Below, piece by piece: positions 11,503 through 23,560 of a stretch of DNA of 30,344 nt. Source of the stretch: Spirogloea muscicola (lineage: Eukaryota > Streptophyta > Zygnematophyceae > Spirogloeales > Spirogloeaceae); the NCBI GenBank assembly GCA_009602725.1, contig WELB01000141.1:364041-394384 (forward strand), given 5' to 3'. Below the pieces are notes generated by a model that was not told where the DNA came from, searched no databases, and was given only the letters and a program-made list of their open reading frames with translations. Position 1 is the stretch's first letter, and each line of letters opens with the position of its first letter. The position numbers were made by a program, and so were the translations under genes.

Positions 11503-12550
11503 CTGCTCCTCAGCGAGGCTGTTCTCATGCTCCGCCTGCTGGCGCCTTCGGGCGCCACCAACCACTGAGCGTGCCGTTTGGCTGGCTAGGGGGCAGCCAT
11601 GGTGCTCCTCGCTGAGCAGCTGCATTCATTTTCAATGAAAGACTCTGCTGCTTCCTGTGCTCCCTTAGCCAACACTGAGCCGCTCGCCCCCTACTGTGCA
11701 CTGGCCCTCGCTGCAGCCACATACCCTCTGCCTGCCTTGCCCATCCTCTACCGCAAGCCGTTCTACTGCAGGAGAACTAAGCAACAGCTTTTTAATGTAG
11801 GATTGGCCTGCCGTAGCCTGCTCTCCTCTAGCCGCCTGTTTCTGGCCGCAGCTTTTAGCATTCCATCGCGGCACAGCTACCGCTTTACTTAGGCATCCAC
11901 CAGCCTTTGACATCGTCTTCAAAAGAACCCCACTCTGATGCTCCGCTGATGTCCCTCGAACCAGCATGCCAGCCCGGCTGCCCAAGCAGGTCTGCAAGCA
12001 TGCCTGACAGCGGCCGACTCCCAAGCCCCCAGCCCTCGAGAGACACCCATGCCTTGCTGTGTCCTGCACACTCTCTGCAGTATCTTGCTGCTTGTCATTC
12101 TTGTGCATCGACACCAATTGCCATGCTCTTCAGCTGAGCTGCCAGTAAATCACCAAGGCTCTCTTGGCAGCTACAAGTAGGGCTGTTGGCGCTCTCAGCA
12201 AAGGCCACTACTTCAAAATGCAGCCCTCAAGTCCGCGTGCAGATGTGCTGCGTTTGATACTGAGCGAAGGGTGCCAGGCTGTGCAGTGCGCATTGAGAGA
12301 GGAGCTGTTCAGCTAATGACTGCCAGAAGCTTGGGGTTGGACGAGCTCAGCAAGAAATGGATTGGGACGCAGGCCTGCAAGTTGAAAGCAGCAGCCACTG
12401 CATCGCCAGGAGAGGGCTTGAGCTCCCTGAGCCCCAGAGCTCCAGCAAGACTAGCCTGGCGCAGGCAGCTTTGTCTGACGCCGCCAGCCTCAGGGCAGCC
12501 GCCTGCTCCGGTCAAGGAGGTGCAAGCTGGGCTAGGGCTGGGGCAGAGGT

Positions 12551-13131
12551 TCACTTGCGCTTAGTGGCTCGCTTGCCCTGGCCCTTCTTTGGCGGGCCCT
12601 TGCCGCGGCGCTTGAGCCGTTCCAGCTTAAGCACGCGCCTGCAGCCCGCCACCGCCGCCACGACATTAGGGGGCCACTTTAAGCAGCAGTTGTGCGCAAG
12701 CACGAACGCATGCGCTACAGAAGGCCGTGACTCTTGCTCCTCCTGCAAAGAATCTGAAAGCAGGGGCTGGTAATGACCGCGACGCAGGACTGATGTGCCC
12801 GCCCGATTCTTCTCCCGCGCAGCAGCAATCACAGCAACCGGCGGCAGGGACGCAGACTTCAGCCTGCCCTTTGCCAGCAGTGGCGCTCCGCCAAGAGCAT
12901 CGTGGTAGGGAGGTGGTGGTAGCGACAGCAAGAGCTGGGCGAAACTCACGCCTTCTCAGCGGGGTCCTGGTACATGGGGTCGAGCTGCTGGAGCGGCGTG
13001 GGGTACCAGGCGGCGATGTGCGGCCCTACCAGCTTGCCGCGCAGCACCTTGTGGCCTGACCGCAGCCCGTTGCCCACCACAGCGCCGAAGATGCGCGCCG
13101 ACGCCTCCGCCACTCCCCTCAGGTGGCTCAT
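12551..13131 (-). CDS. MRPS33: Mitochondrial small-subunit ribosomal protein mS33
   Basis: Structural protein of the mitochondrial ribosome small subunit. Two exons, 13131-12950 and 12638-12551, joined by a GTGAGT donor; 270 nt, 89 aa, which suits this short family. Exon 1 encodes VAEASARIFG, RSGHKVLRGKLVG and AAWYPTPLQQLDP; exon 2 encodes LERLKRRGKGPPKKGQGK and a basic C-terminus RATKRK. The last block is the strongest signature of plant mS33. The split alanine codon at the junction (GC/G) restores PAEKARVLKLERLK. No separate targeting peptide is evident, as is common for this protein. The start is chosen at MSHLRG because upstream in-frame sequence is the (CCG)n tract shared with the divergent RPB10 gene. 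Confidence 0.9.
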
Positions 13132-13222
13132 TACTGTCGCCCGCCCGCCGCCTTCGCCGCCGCCGCAGCCGCCGCCGCCGCCTTCGCCTTCGCCGCCGCC
13201 GCCGCCGCCGCCGCCGCCGGAC
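13132..13222. promoter_or_regulatory. 91-bp bidirectional promoter region of mS33 and RPB10
   Basis: The two start codons face away from each other across only 91 bp, most of it a CCG-triplet tract (about 13138-13220) with a few CTT interruptions. Both core promoters and both 5' leaders must fit here or extend into coding sequence. No TATA box is visible. Confidence 0.7.
13138..13220 (+). repeat. (CCG)n triplet-repeat tract
   Basis: Imperfect CCG/GCC trinucleotide repeats with TTC interruptions. A similar tract occurs at 13379-13409 inside RPB10 intron 1 and at 13580-13620 in intron 2. Confidence 0.9.
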
Positions 13223-14443
<1,221 letters not shown>

Positions 14444-14911
14444 CACTGGGGACCAAGGCAGTAGAGAGGCCATCTGTTTGTAGCCCATTGAGAAGTATGG
14501 GGCACTTGGTATCATGTTGGTAGTCCATCTTCGGAGTTGTGGAACATCCGAGCTTCTTCTCAGTCGTTACTAAATCATACTGCAGAACGGAGCTGTGCAG
14601 CTTGATAGCAAATACGCTATTTGTTGCCATAGCTAGAGAAGTAGACTAGGTTGGTGGTGGCGCTAGACGTGCCTAATGAATCAGTGGGGCTTGAGAGGGG
14701 CAGAGGCCCATCAGAGGTATACTCGGAACAAACTTGAGCACTTTGTCAACACAGGTGCTAAATCATCAATCACCTGACGTACTCCGTCCATATTGTAACA
14801 ACAATGTCTTCCAGGTTAGGCCCTCTAGAGTCCTCGAGGGTAGAAGCTCCTTAAAAACTATTGTGCCCAAGCACATCTTGTAGTATTTGCAACAGTACTT
14901 GCAACAGAAAT
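14444..14911. other. Convergent intergenic region between RPB10 and the FAHD2-like gene
   Basis: No exon seen. It should contain the two 3' ends. A plus-strand TGTAA at 14794-14798 is a candidate poly(A) signal for RPB10. Confidence 0.4.
14794..14798 (+). promoter_or_regulatory. Possible TGTAA polyadenylation signal for RPB10
   Basis: TGTAAC about 350 nt past the RPB10 stop codon, on the sense strand. Confidence 0.35.
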
Positions 14912-15938
14912 CTACTTGACGTGATTGATGAGCTCCCCAATACCCTCAATGAGAATGCGCACTGTGTCTCCTGGGACAAGGTGTCGTGGGGGGTTGAACC
15001 CAGACCCAACTCCTGCATTTGCAGCTGCAATTTCAGTATGAGCTGGAACATGGAGGGCGCTCAGCAAGTCATCTCGCTGGGTGGAATGTCTACGCATAGC
15101 AGTTGCATCAACGACGCAGAAAGTTGCAGACTCTCAGCCTTCTGCACTGATGCACGTCTTGCGACCTGTTAACAGAATGACTGACAAGCCAATATGAGCC
15201 AGGAATGCTTGTGTGGCCCTACCCCACCTGTCATATATGTGCCAGATAAATTGTATTTAATCTGTGCTAGTTAAACCAGCAAATTGCTACGGAGACCTGT
15301 GGAGCTTCCACCTGAGGGAGTGCCTGTGGCAATGATGTCACCAGGGTGCAGGGTCATGGTAGCAGAAATAGCCTCGATGATCTTAGCTATACTGAAGATC
15401 ATATTAGAAGTCCGCCCATCCTGCCAAGGCCAGCCTCCGAATATTAGTTCAAGCCATCAGAGATATACAAGGAGGCCACTCTATTTTTGAATAATTTAAG
15501 GAGCTGTCTTTGGGATAAAAAGGCAGTGCCCATTTTGCAGCTGGAAATGCACAAGCACCTGACGCGGTTCATCATTCACCCAGCACTGGATGCGGAGGTC
15601 GCTGGCGTCCAGGTCAGAAGCTGGCACGATCCACGGACCCATGGGGCAAAACGTGTCACAGCTCTTACCAATGAACCACTGCCACAGTAGAGCCATATGA
15701 GGATATCGTAAGCATAGCAATATCTCCAGTTGGTGCCCAATCGGCCTGCTTGAGCTCTGGAGCTCTGGAGTATGTGAGTTGAACGAGGACTGCCCTCTCC
15801 AGAAGCCAGTGCTCGACACAAAAGAGAGACCATCATCTGAAGTGATAAATGGTCGAGGTTGAAAGCATTTGTTGGATACAGACCTGCTGGTGTTTCTTCT
15901 GAAGGTCCCTGGCAGTGACATCGTTAAGCACTGTGTAC
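14912..15938 (-). CDS. Fumarylacetoacetate-hydrolase family protein (FAHD2-like), C-terminal part only
   Basis: FAH-fold metal-dependent hydrolases act on acylpyruvates, oxaloacetate or related keto acids; which substrate applies here is unknown. Four exons are clear: 15938-15884, 15678-15559, 15420-15312, 15012-14912, with phases closing to the TAG at 14912. They encode [13 protein letters not shown], then [15 protein letters not shown] and [13 protein letters not shown], then [18 protein letters not shown] with [13 protein letters not shown], and finally [18 protein letters not shown] and ELINHVK. This is the second half of the fold. The N-terminal blocks (GLNYxxH and the E-x-E metal-binding motif) should lie upstream, but I find none in any minus frame between 15939 and 17500. 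The first exon needs an upstream exon ending in phase 2. An N at 16072 may mark a lost segment or misjoin, otherwise the copy is truncated. Confidence 0.85.
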
Positions 15939-16100
15939 CTGTGACAATGGCAATCCAACTTATTTGCAAGGCAGCTGGGCAGTAGAGAGAAAGCATTGTC
16001 TGGATGAGAGGCTGTGGAGACTAGCCAAGTATGTGCAGAGCAAGACAGAACTGTGCGGAAAGAGCTCTCTNGGGCCCGCCGCGCCTCCCGCCGCCGCCGC

Positions 16101-17354
16101 ATGTCGGGAGACGGGCCCCGCGAGACGCCTGCAGCGCCCCGTCTGCCATGTCAACCCCCACTCCACTTCCCGTCTGCCGCGTGCGAAGGCCCCCCTGGCT
16201 CCGCCGCCGCCTGCTCCCCTGCGCCTCGCTGTTGATGTTCTGGTCGTCCCGACGAAGCTCCAATTTTGCCGCCTCCCACCGCGACGCTCTGCTGCCCTTG
16301 GCCCCAAATACACCGCGCTGCCCTCCTACCAAGCTCGCCAGGCCACCACCATCGTCTCCTTGACGCGCCGCCCGCCCTCCGCCGCAGGCGAGCGAGGTTC
16401 AGCCGAGTCAGCTGATCGATGGTCTGCCTGCAGCCGGAATAGGCAGGGGTGCCAAAGTCTGTGAGCAGTTGGGTGCTAGTGAGGAGCTAGCCGCAGCAGC
16501 ATAGCTAGCTAGCAAGGCGTCTCCAGCCGTGGCTGACAGCTTGCACCCACTTGTGGGGGTTGACTTCCTGAGACGCCCATCCTCGATTGAGGGCACAGGC
16601 ACCTGATCTCCAACGCTCAGGCAAGATGGTATTTGCTCTGTTGGCGTCATCGTCAGGATGGGTACCTAAGGAATACGAGGGCTGTTCTGCAGCATCTACC
16701 GGGTCGAAGATTCACAAGTGCACCAAGACGTGTGGCTCAAGATCATCGGAGTTACCGACCACGCGAAGAACTCGAGGCTGCTGCAAGGCAAGGCAGGGCC
16801 GGTACCTCCTCACCTGCCACAGATCCCCAAGCAAAGGCACAACCGCAATCTGGCTTGCAAAGCTGCATCAGGCACAAGGTGGCAGCACCAAGCCACATAT
16901 TGAAGAAAATATACAGAAAAGAGCTGTGCTTTGGAGTATTCGCACAGCTCATGTTGTTGCGTGTGTAGACAAGCATCAGGGTACGCCAAGTTACAGTGGT
17001 CCGCTGATAGTCAGGCCCACCAATCTTAGCATCATTGCAGTTGACTTCTTTCGACCTTCAGCCCACCAGCACCTGGTGGTGGGAACTGTGGTCTTGCGGC
17101 TGCCTATGCCACTCGCGAAGAGTCATGCACGTAAGTCAATACAGTTGACAATGACTTATGCAAGTGAACAGGTAGAAGTGGTTGTATCTCTTGAAGCTAT
17201 AGTTGTAGCCTGCTTGTTGATTGTAAGAGCACCTGAGACATCTCACCCTTCATTCAGAAGGTGCACATGAACTTGCATACCGCAAGATGCGTGAAGGCTG
17301 CCTACACAATCTGGTAGCAGCTTCTCCAACTCTGCCTCAAACTACTTCTTGTAA
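16101..17354 (+). other. Possible unassigned plus-strand gene
   Basis: I do not recognise a product. Coding-like signals: an ATG at about 16100 in a GC-rich context just right of the N at 16072; a stretch at about 16230-16360 with high third-position GC; a candidate exon 16388-16472 with good borders (CCGCAG/GCGAGC and TTGG/GTGC) encoding LIDGLPAAGIGRGAKVCEQL; and 16630-16905, open in all three plus frames, so its frame cannot be decided by eye. One frame reads REELEAAARQGRAG, another VHQDVWLKIIGVTDHAKNS. A TGTAA at 17350-17354 could be its poly(A) signal. The remainder to 17511 is AT-richer and looks non-coding. Confidence 0.25.
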
Positions 17355-17511
17355 CAGAGTCTGGTCATAAAGTTGCGAACCAAAGCCTCACTGATGTTGC
17401 CAGACCAGAAGCCGAGCAAGCTCAGAACGTCATGGCCATGCAAAATTGCTTGCAGTTAAGGCTAATTAATCTATGCCTTGCCGCAGCTTATCTTGGCTTT
17501 CTAGGAGCCAA

Positions 17512-20500
17512 CTAGAAACCAGGAAGGGTGGGAGTACTCTCAGCTGTGGCAGCCTGCAGAGCTGATGGCTTGAGACCAAGGGCCTGAAGGACAGTGGGAC
17601 CAATGGAGGAGGTAGAGACTTCTGCATATACCGTCTTGCCAGTGGGAAAGAGCTTGGGGTTAGACATCAAGAGGCCTGTGTTGACATCATCTAGACTGAA
17701 GCCGCCATGCTCGGCAATCTTGGTGGCCGATGCTCCTGCATAAATGACTCCAGGAACTGGCAGGACAATGATATCGGGAATGCGCGGGTCCTGCCAGCAT
17801 TGTCAATGGGTCTCAGGTCAAAGGTCTAGTAGGTCTAGAGCTGGCCACCTGGAGAACTGCTTGCCAAGTGCCAGCTGTTCTGACTACGACGTGCTCAAGA
17901 CTGAACGGATGATAAATGCGGAGGGTGTATGAACATGGGTGGTTTTACTCACATTGGCAGAATCACCAAATCTTAATTGGATCTGATAGCCTGTCAAAAC
18001 CTCGGCAATGCCCAATGCACTGCGGTTGGCTACAAGAGCAGCAGCAACAGCTATAGTCGTGGCGGGATCATTGAGCCAGATCAAGGCAATGTCATCAGCA
18101 GTAACCTGGTCAACAAGCACAAGCAACAAGTAAATTGGTCAAACAAGTTTTGCTGGACAAGTTTAATGCATGGACAGGGACATGGTAGAGGCTGCTCAGT
18201 CACATATTGCTAACTTCTCGTGACCTTGTCAGCTTGCCTTTCCCAGCTGGTATCACCCGAGGCTCAGCTTGCCTACCCTACCCACACATCAGGCACAACC
18301 TTGAAACCAGCAGAACGGCGACAAGTCGCACAATTAATCCTCACCTGTGCAGGTTCAGTCTTGCTGACTGTGGCAATGGTGTCCCCTATGTCAGCTGAAA
18401 TGATCCTGCGGAAGTATCCATTCAGTGGAGATTGGCCATGCTTTGCGAAGATGACTATGAGCGTGGAGGAGTACAATCTCTGGAGATCAATGCAGAGGCT
18501 GCTTGTCAATAAACATCCAGAATGTTAATCAACGCTAACCTCCAGCATGATGCCATCCAACAGTCCGGCAATAAAAAACCAACCATCCAACAGTTCACAC
18601 CGAAGTACTTGCACAAGTACTTCGGTGTACTTCAGTACTTCGGCTTGCAGTACAAATCATGAGAGAAGCACAAATTTCAGAATCAGCTAACCTTACCCTG
18701 GCCTGCAAGGCTCCGACGAATTGCTTGAGAGTGCCATCCAAGAAAGACAGAGCTTGCTCCACAGCCGGGCCAGGCAAATTATTGGGACCTCGATAGCCAC
18801 CAGGGGCCGGATTCTTCTGAGCATAACTCAAGGTCTGGTAATTTCCTCCGAATATGTTTGGGGTTTTAGAGGCTGTACCATTCGATGTGAAGCCGTTGAT
18901 CTGACACCAATCAGTCATACATTGTATAAGATATGAAGTGCCGATCTATGAGACGAGTGCCTTAAGCTGTGAATGTGAGTGGCCTCTCAGTACGTCATAG
19001 CACTGGGTCTTCTATATGCATGTTGTGCTTATACATTGAGATGAGGCCTGTAGTTCCTGCCTTCTCTTTCATCTGCAAAGCTGGTATATCAACAGACAAA
19101 TCTGTTTTGGAATAGCAATGACAAGTAGGACAACAGTCTGCAACAGCTACTGGACGTGCCGCTGCTTCACTACGACTATCTACTCACTCGCTTGCACACT
19201 GCCTAGTCCGAAAGAGACCTGGTAAATACAGGGCACACCTGTCTGAGAATAGCAGTAGTGTGCAGGCTGTCATAAGCCATGATGGGTGCGCCAAATTGAG
19301 ATGAAGGAACTGAATTAACCTCAGGCGTGTAAAGGTCATCAACGCCCTTGCCAGAAGGACCATTGACGATATCATAAGCTGGATGCTTGTCTGCCCAAGC
19401 GGTTCTCAGCTTGGCAGCTTTGGCAACCTCAAAGATGGTGTTGGCTCGCAAGAACTGATGGGGATACTGCACATGTGCAGTAATTTGATGAGGTCAGTCT
19501 ACTTAGACATGTTGTCAGCCTTTTGTAGCCACCTGCTTATCTCAGGTCCATATCCACTGTCACAACCTCACCCTATGGATTGCAATCCAATACTAGAATA
19601 GAATAATTGCTGCTTGTCCTGCCACATCCATCAGGTTTGCCTCTCGCAGTTCACTTGACGCAAGAGCTTTCACATCAATCATTCTCCCATCAAGCTCAGT
19701 GCTTATGACAGTGCTAGTCAATATGCAACTCTAGCACCTGAAGAAAGCAAAGAAAAGCTCCACTAACCACAGGTGTGCAGTTCTTCTTGGGATCCAAAGG
19801 CAGCTGCGAGACGTCAATCCCGCCAGAAAATAGAGCAGTGCTATTGAAGTCGATACTCTGACGAATGTTGCAATTACTGTATAAGTCAGCAGGGGACACA
19901 AATATCTATCTATCCTGGTAAGAAGCCTCATTCTTCAGGACTTGGTACAAACCGAGTAGAAAAGGCTTGATCGCCCTAGGGAACCTTTCTGATGCAGCAT
20001 GACTTTCTTTGATACTATCATGTGCTACATGAGCTCTGCAGACTGAGCACGACAAGTACAATAGCAGACTACAAATGCATACTTTGCAATGGTTGCTACT
20101 GGCAGACAATCCAGTCTGGCAAGTGCTTGCTTACTTCGTCGAAGGTGACAACCGTGCCCACCGTCTTGCACGCAGATCCAGGAGGAGACAGTGTGCTATC
20201 ATAAGAGACATCATAGTATACTCCGTGCGACCTAGGGGAGCCGCCAGTAAGTACATTGAGCAGACCAGGGAAAGAGTCTGAGGGCTTAGACCCTATTGCA
20301 TTTGGGTAGAGAATACCTGTCATTGTGGCAAAACAAGAGAGTGGCACTATCCAATCAGCAGTGAGCGCTTAAGGAAAGGCAAAGGCAACAGCTAGAATCA
20401 AGTCAGTAATAGCACTCCAAAGCATTTAAACTCCAAGAAATGCCCGACAAGGGAAGGGTAACAGAGTTCGGGCCATGGATCTACAATGGTAAGCCTTGGC

Positions 20501-20896
20501 TCCCGGAAAATTTTTCCTGAGCACAGAGTACGACGCGACCAGCAGGCAAGCCTAGGCCACAGCTGGCCGACGAGGACATGGAATGAGGATCAAAAGGCAG
20601 AGGTGAGAGCTCGGAGCCTGCCTTAGCTGCTTGGTGAGACAAAGCTGATGATGCCCTGCAACTTGTCAAGCAGGGCGACGAGGTGGAGGCGGAGGGGGGG
20701 GGGAAAGCTCACCGTTGGCCTTGAGTGCTGCGAGCTGGGAGCGCGGGTGCGTGGTGATGTAGTACGTCAGGTCCTGGGCGTGCAGGCCGTCGAAGGTGAG
20801 CAGCAACACCTGCTTGATGGTGGCGGCGGCCGCGGTGTGTGCCAGCACCAGAGCCAGCACCAGCGCGACGGCGGCGGCCGCTGCGGGATGCGCCAT
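17512..20896 (-). CDS. Secreted type I phosphodiesterase/nucleotide pyrophosphatase-like protein
   Basis: Alkaline-phosphatase-superfamily hydrolase expected to cleave phosphodiester or phosphate-ester bonds outside the cell or in a vacuole. Eight exons: 20896-20713, 20316-20135, 19857-19768, 19466-19239, 18900-18697, 18479-18345, 18105-17953, 17790-17512; 1455 nt, 484 aa. Residues 1 to about 25 form a signal peptide (MAHP then an Ala/Val/Leu core). Metal-site Asp36 is in LLLTFDGLHAQD; the nucleophile position is Ser76 in PSDSFPGLL; then TGGSPRSHGVYYD, DKHPAYDIVNGPSGKGVDDL, AKHGQSP (His310), ADDIALIWL, and EHGGFSLDDVNTGLLMSNP (His420). This layout is typical of the bacterial and fungal branch. 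Substrate unknown. Phases close at every junction, several being phase 0. No GPI or membrane tail is seen; the protein ends STPTLPGF. Confidence 0.92.
18598..18627. repeat. Perfect 14-bp-arm palindrome in an intron
   Basis: CACCGAAGTACTTG, a 2-nt CA centre, then CAAGTACTTCGGTG, an exact inverted repeat. A further partial copy (GTACTTCAGTACTTCGG) follows at 18627-18643. It is in the phosphodiesterase intron between exons 18900-18697 and 18479-18345. Confidence 0.95.
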
Positions 20897-21358
20897 GGCG
20901 GCGGCGGGGGGGGGCGGGCCGGGCCGGAGCGGGGGGAGCGAGCTGGTCCGCGCGGGAGTGTTCCGGAGACGTGGCGACAATAATGCAAGTACCAAGGGCA
21001 AGCAGAGCTACGGACTTGGGCCGCCTTCGAGTGGAATGGGTGGGGGGGTTAGCGGCGGCGCGGTTTGACCGCCTCTCGTCCGAGGGATGGGTGACCGTTG
21101 CCGCCAGTCGCCGGAGAGTGGGGAAGGGCTGTGGGAAGCCATCCAAAGGGGGTGAGGGCTGTGGAAAGCCAGCCCGAAAGCAATGCTCAGATGCCTCAAG
21201 GTCCGAAGGGGCCCAAGAAGAAAGGACGCTTCCAGGAGGGCGGTGGCTCGGAGAGACCAGCCCAGGAGAAAGAATTAACAAAATCCGAAGGAAAGAGAAG
21301 ACGAGAAAGATGGGGGAGCGCAGTGCTGCCGAGCGCCAGCGCCGCGGGCGCCTTCGGG

Positions 21359-21420
21359 GAATGCGTGTGTATTAAGAGATGGGGAGGCCATGTGTGGCCA
21401 AGTACAAAGGTAAGCACATC
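21359..21420 (+). repeat. Partial copy of the 120-bp tandem unit
   Basis: GAATGCGTGTGTATTAAGAG, then GATGGGGAGGCCATGTG and GGCCAAGTACAAAGG match the start of the tandem units at 24443 and 24563. It diverges after AAGCACAT. Confidence 0.75.
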
Positions 21421-21468
21421 TTCCCGCTTCGGGGAGGAAGCGGGAAGAAGCAGCTCCTCCACAAGAGA

Positions 21469-21562
21469 GAGAGAAGGCGTGCGGGGCGCATGAAATGAAA
21501 GGGAGGCCAATTCAAGCCAGTACATTGTTCAGGCGAAGGCTACTGCAGACTAAACAAGGCTA
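21469..21562 (-). repeat. About 95-bp module, inverted relative to 23885-23981
   Basis: Shares GCGCATGAAATGAAAGGGAG, CCAATTCAAGCCA and the end ACAAGGCTA with the reverse complement of 23885-23981. A weaker copy is at about 10780-10850. Confidence 0.75.
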
Positions 21563-22259
21563 AATATACCTAAAGTAAGAGAAGTGGCACTCCCAATGGG
21601 GGCAAGGGCTGCGAAAAAATTAAGGTGCCTAAGGTGACATCAATACCCACGGGTGAGCACAAGACGCTTCCACGAGAGGGCGGTGGCTGTGATTTTCGAA
21701 GGCTGCGAAGCCAGTCCAGTGAAAAGCCAGTCCACAAAAGAAGAGCGGCCGGCCACTCCACACCCCGGCCCGAGCGGGCGGGCAGGTCCGTACTCGCGCG
21801 GCCGCATCTCGGGAAGGGGGAGGGGCGGGAGTGGGGCCGTGCCGGCGGCAGAGATGCGGTTGGCTCAGCGCAGCGCCTCATCCGCAGGCCCGGAATCTTT
21901 TCATCCCCCTCCTCCGATTGGGCCCAGCTCCCCTCCTTCGCAAGAAGGCCACCTTGGCGCGGCCCGCCGCTCCACGCGGCAGACGCACAGCCGCCGTTGT
22001 TCTTTGCCTCCCGCCAGGTCACGGTGCGCGCCAACCCGCTCCAGCTGGCCACACGGTGCGCAGTCAATGGCCACATGCATCGTCGTTTGGGCTCCTCCTT
22101 CCTCGGCCCTTTACAGACCTTGTACTGTATATTCCTTTGGACCAGCCCCTCTCACAGCCACTGCCAAAAATCGGATGAAGCCTTTGTTTGGGCTAACGAG
22201 AGAGAGGAGACGGGCTGTGGCTAGGAGAGGCCAGCCCATAAATAAGAATGAACAAAGGG

Positions 22260-22440
22260 TCGATGGGGTCAAGGCTGACTATAGCAGCCATCGCCCCCTC
22301 TGAAACCCCCCTGTTGTTCTGGAAGAGCTACTTCCTTCCCGGACGAATGAAAGTGGCTCTCTCAAAGAAAGAAAAGAGAGAAGACAAGAAGACACTTCCC
22401 AGTAGAGGGCGATGGTGTAATTTGGGCAGCCCAGAAAAAG
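22260..22440 (+). repeat. Repeat unit paralogous to 23831-24078 (without internal insert)
   Basis: Matches 23831-23884 and 23982-24078 (CAGCCATCGCCCCCTCTGAA, CTGTTGTTCTGGA, AGAGCTACTTCCT, GAATGAAAGTG, TCTCTCAAAGAAAGAAAA, AGTAGAGGGCGATGGTGT), but lacks the 97 bp present in the other copy. Confidence 0.85.
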
Positions 22441-22548
22441 AAGAAAAACCCTTCCAGGAAGGACGATGGCTGTTATTGGCCAGCCCAGAGAGGAAGCGCG
22501 GCCGAATTGACTGGTGGCTGGGAGAAGCCAGCCCAAAAGGAATGGGCC

Positions 22549-22874
22549 CAGAGAGAGATAAAACCAAGTTCGGAAGGGGCCAGGAACGCGTTAAAAGCAC
22601 ACACGGACTCAAGTGGCGGGTGGGTGGAGCCGCCGGAGCTCCCGGAGCTTCCCATCTGTTGGGTGGCAGCGCCTAAGCTTACGCGCCACCGTCCACTGGG
22701 GCCCCACTCTTCTGCTGCTGCAGCAGCGGTCCGCCACCGTCAGTCTCCTGGGCTAATACGCAGGACAAGCGTAGGACAAGCGCTATTTAAGTTCGGTCCA
22801 TGGCCCACGCCTTGCATCTCAGTGCTGGCCGTGCTCTAGCTGCAGCCTGTGGCTCTCGTCAAGGGGACTGCTTT
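22549..22874 (+). repeat. Direct repeat, left copy (uninterrupted)
   Basis: Matches 24355-24430 plus 24704-24947. Its second part, 22629-22874, is about 90 percent identical by eye to 24704-24947, with shared blocks CTTCCCATCTGTTGGGTGGC, GCGCCTAAGCTTACGCGCCA and CATGGCCCACGCCTTGCATC. Confidence 0.9.
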
Positions 22875-23560
22875 CCGGCGGCTGGTCTTTCTGACTTGCT
22901 ACTGCTGACTAGAGGTCACTACCTGATTATCTAAGTTGATCAGCCTCGGGTCACAGCCCTCGCGACCCTGTACGCCTGTCCCTTGAGACCCCACCAATTG
23001 CATCTCATGCCATCTCAGCCGCCCACCTCCCCATTCTTTGCACTAGTCTTCTTGCCTGAACAGTGCAACGGCTCGGCCTGGCTTTCCTTCCGTTTCGTGC
23101 GCACTGGTCCCTATCTCTTGCTTATCGCATGAGTTACTAGAATCTAGAGAGGAGGCCCGTGATGCGAATGAATTGAAGGAAGAAGAAGCTCTTCCAAATG
23201 AGGTGATGGCTGTCGAAGGCCAGCTCAATAGGAGTGGACAAGGGCCACAGGAGTCTATTGTCCTCCCTCATCAGCAGCTTCCGCATCCTCATTAACAGGC
23301 TGCAAGTGATGAGTAGTGAGATGGCGTCGCCCAGGCGAGCCCCAGTCTGTGCCTTTGACCTTCTGAAGATTGCCGCGTTCTCTAGATGGTCTTACCCCGT
23401 CTTGGTAGCTTGGACTTTACTATCGATGCGTCCTTACGAGCTGCCCGATACTAATGGTTGACGTCCATTGACAGTAGTCGAACTTTTTGACAAGCTCCTC
23501 GGCTCTTGCCATTCTGCATTCACCTNGCGCGGGCGCCCCAACGGTCCAAAGAGAGAGAGG

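Larger units (their letters stand above)
10121..12550. other. Repeat-rich intergenic region, no gene recognised
   Basis: Holds interspersed modules: the hairpin module at 10242-10368 and about 10922-10980, the CAGCCGATT motif at 10382-10424, 10692-10735 and 11085-11098, the GC/GA-rich module at about 10780-10850 and 11385-11441, and a 20-bp triplet repeat at 11435-11502. From 11500 to 12550 it is non-repetitive; frames of about 100-150 codons on both strands there have no motif I know. The last part probably includes the 3' untranslated region of the mS33 gene. Confidence 0.5.

Noticed and set aside
11665-12117. 150-codon minus-strand open frame
   Set aside because: Composition-driven; no domain or splice support, and the opposite strand is open over a similar span.
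16408-16650. Minus-strand open frame as a possible N-terminal exon of the FAHD2-like protein
   Set aside because: It contains a phrase reminiscent of FAH N-termini (SIEDGRLR) but has no GLNY or metal-binding block, no suitable splice border in the required phase, and overlaps a better plus-strand exon candidate.
20709-21281. 190-codon minus-strand open frame upstream of and overlapping phosphodiesterase exon 1
   Set aside because: It reads through the GC-rich promoter in a different frame from the signal peptide and has no family resemblance.
22015-22085. Plus-strand stretch encoding VTVRANPLQLA after a good-looking acceptor
   Set aside because: It looked like the start of a known domain, but no continuation is found in any frame and the flanks are repeat modules.
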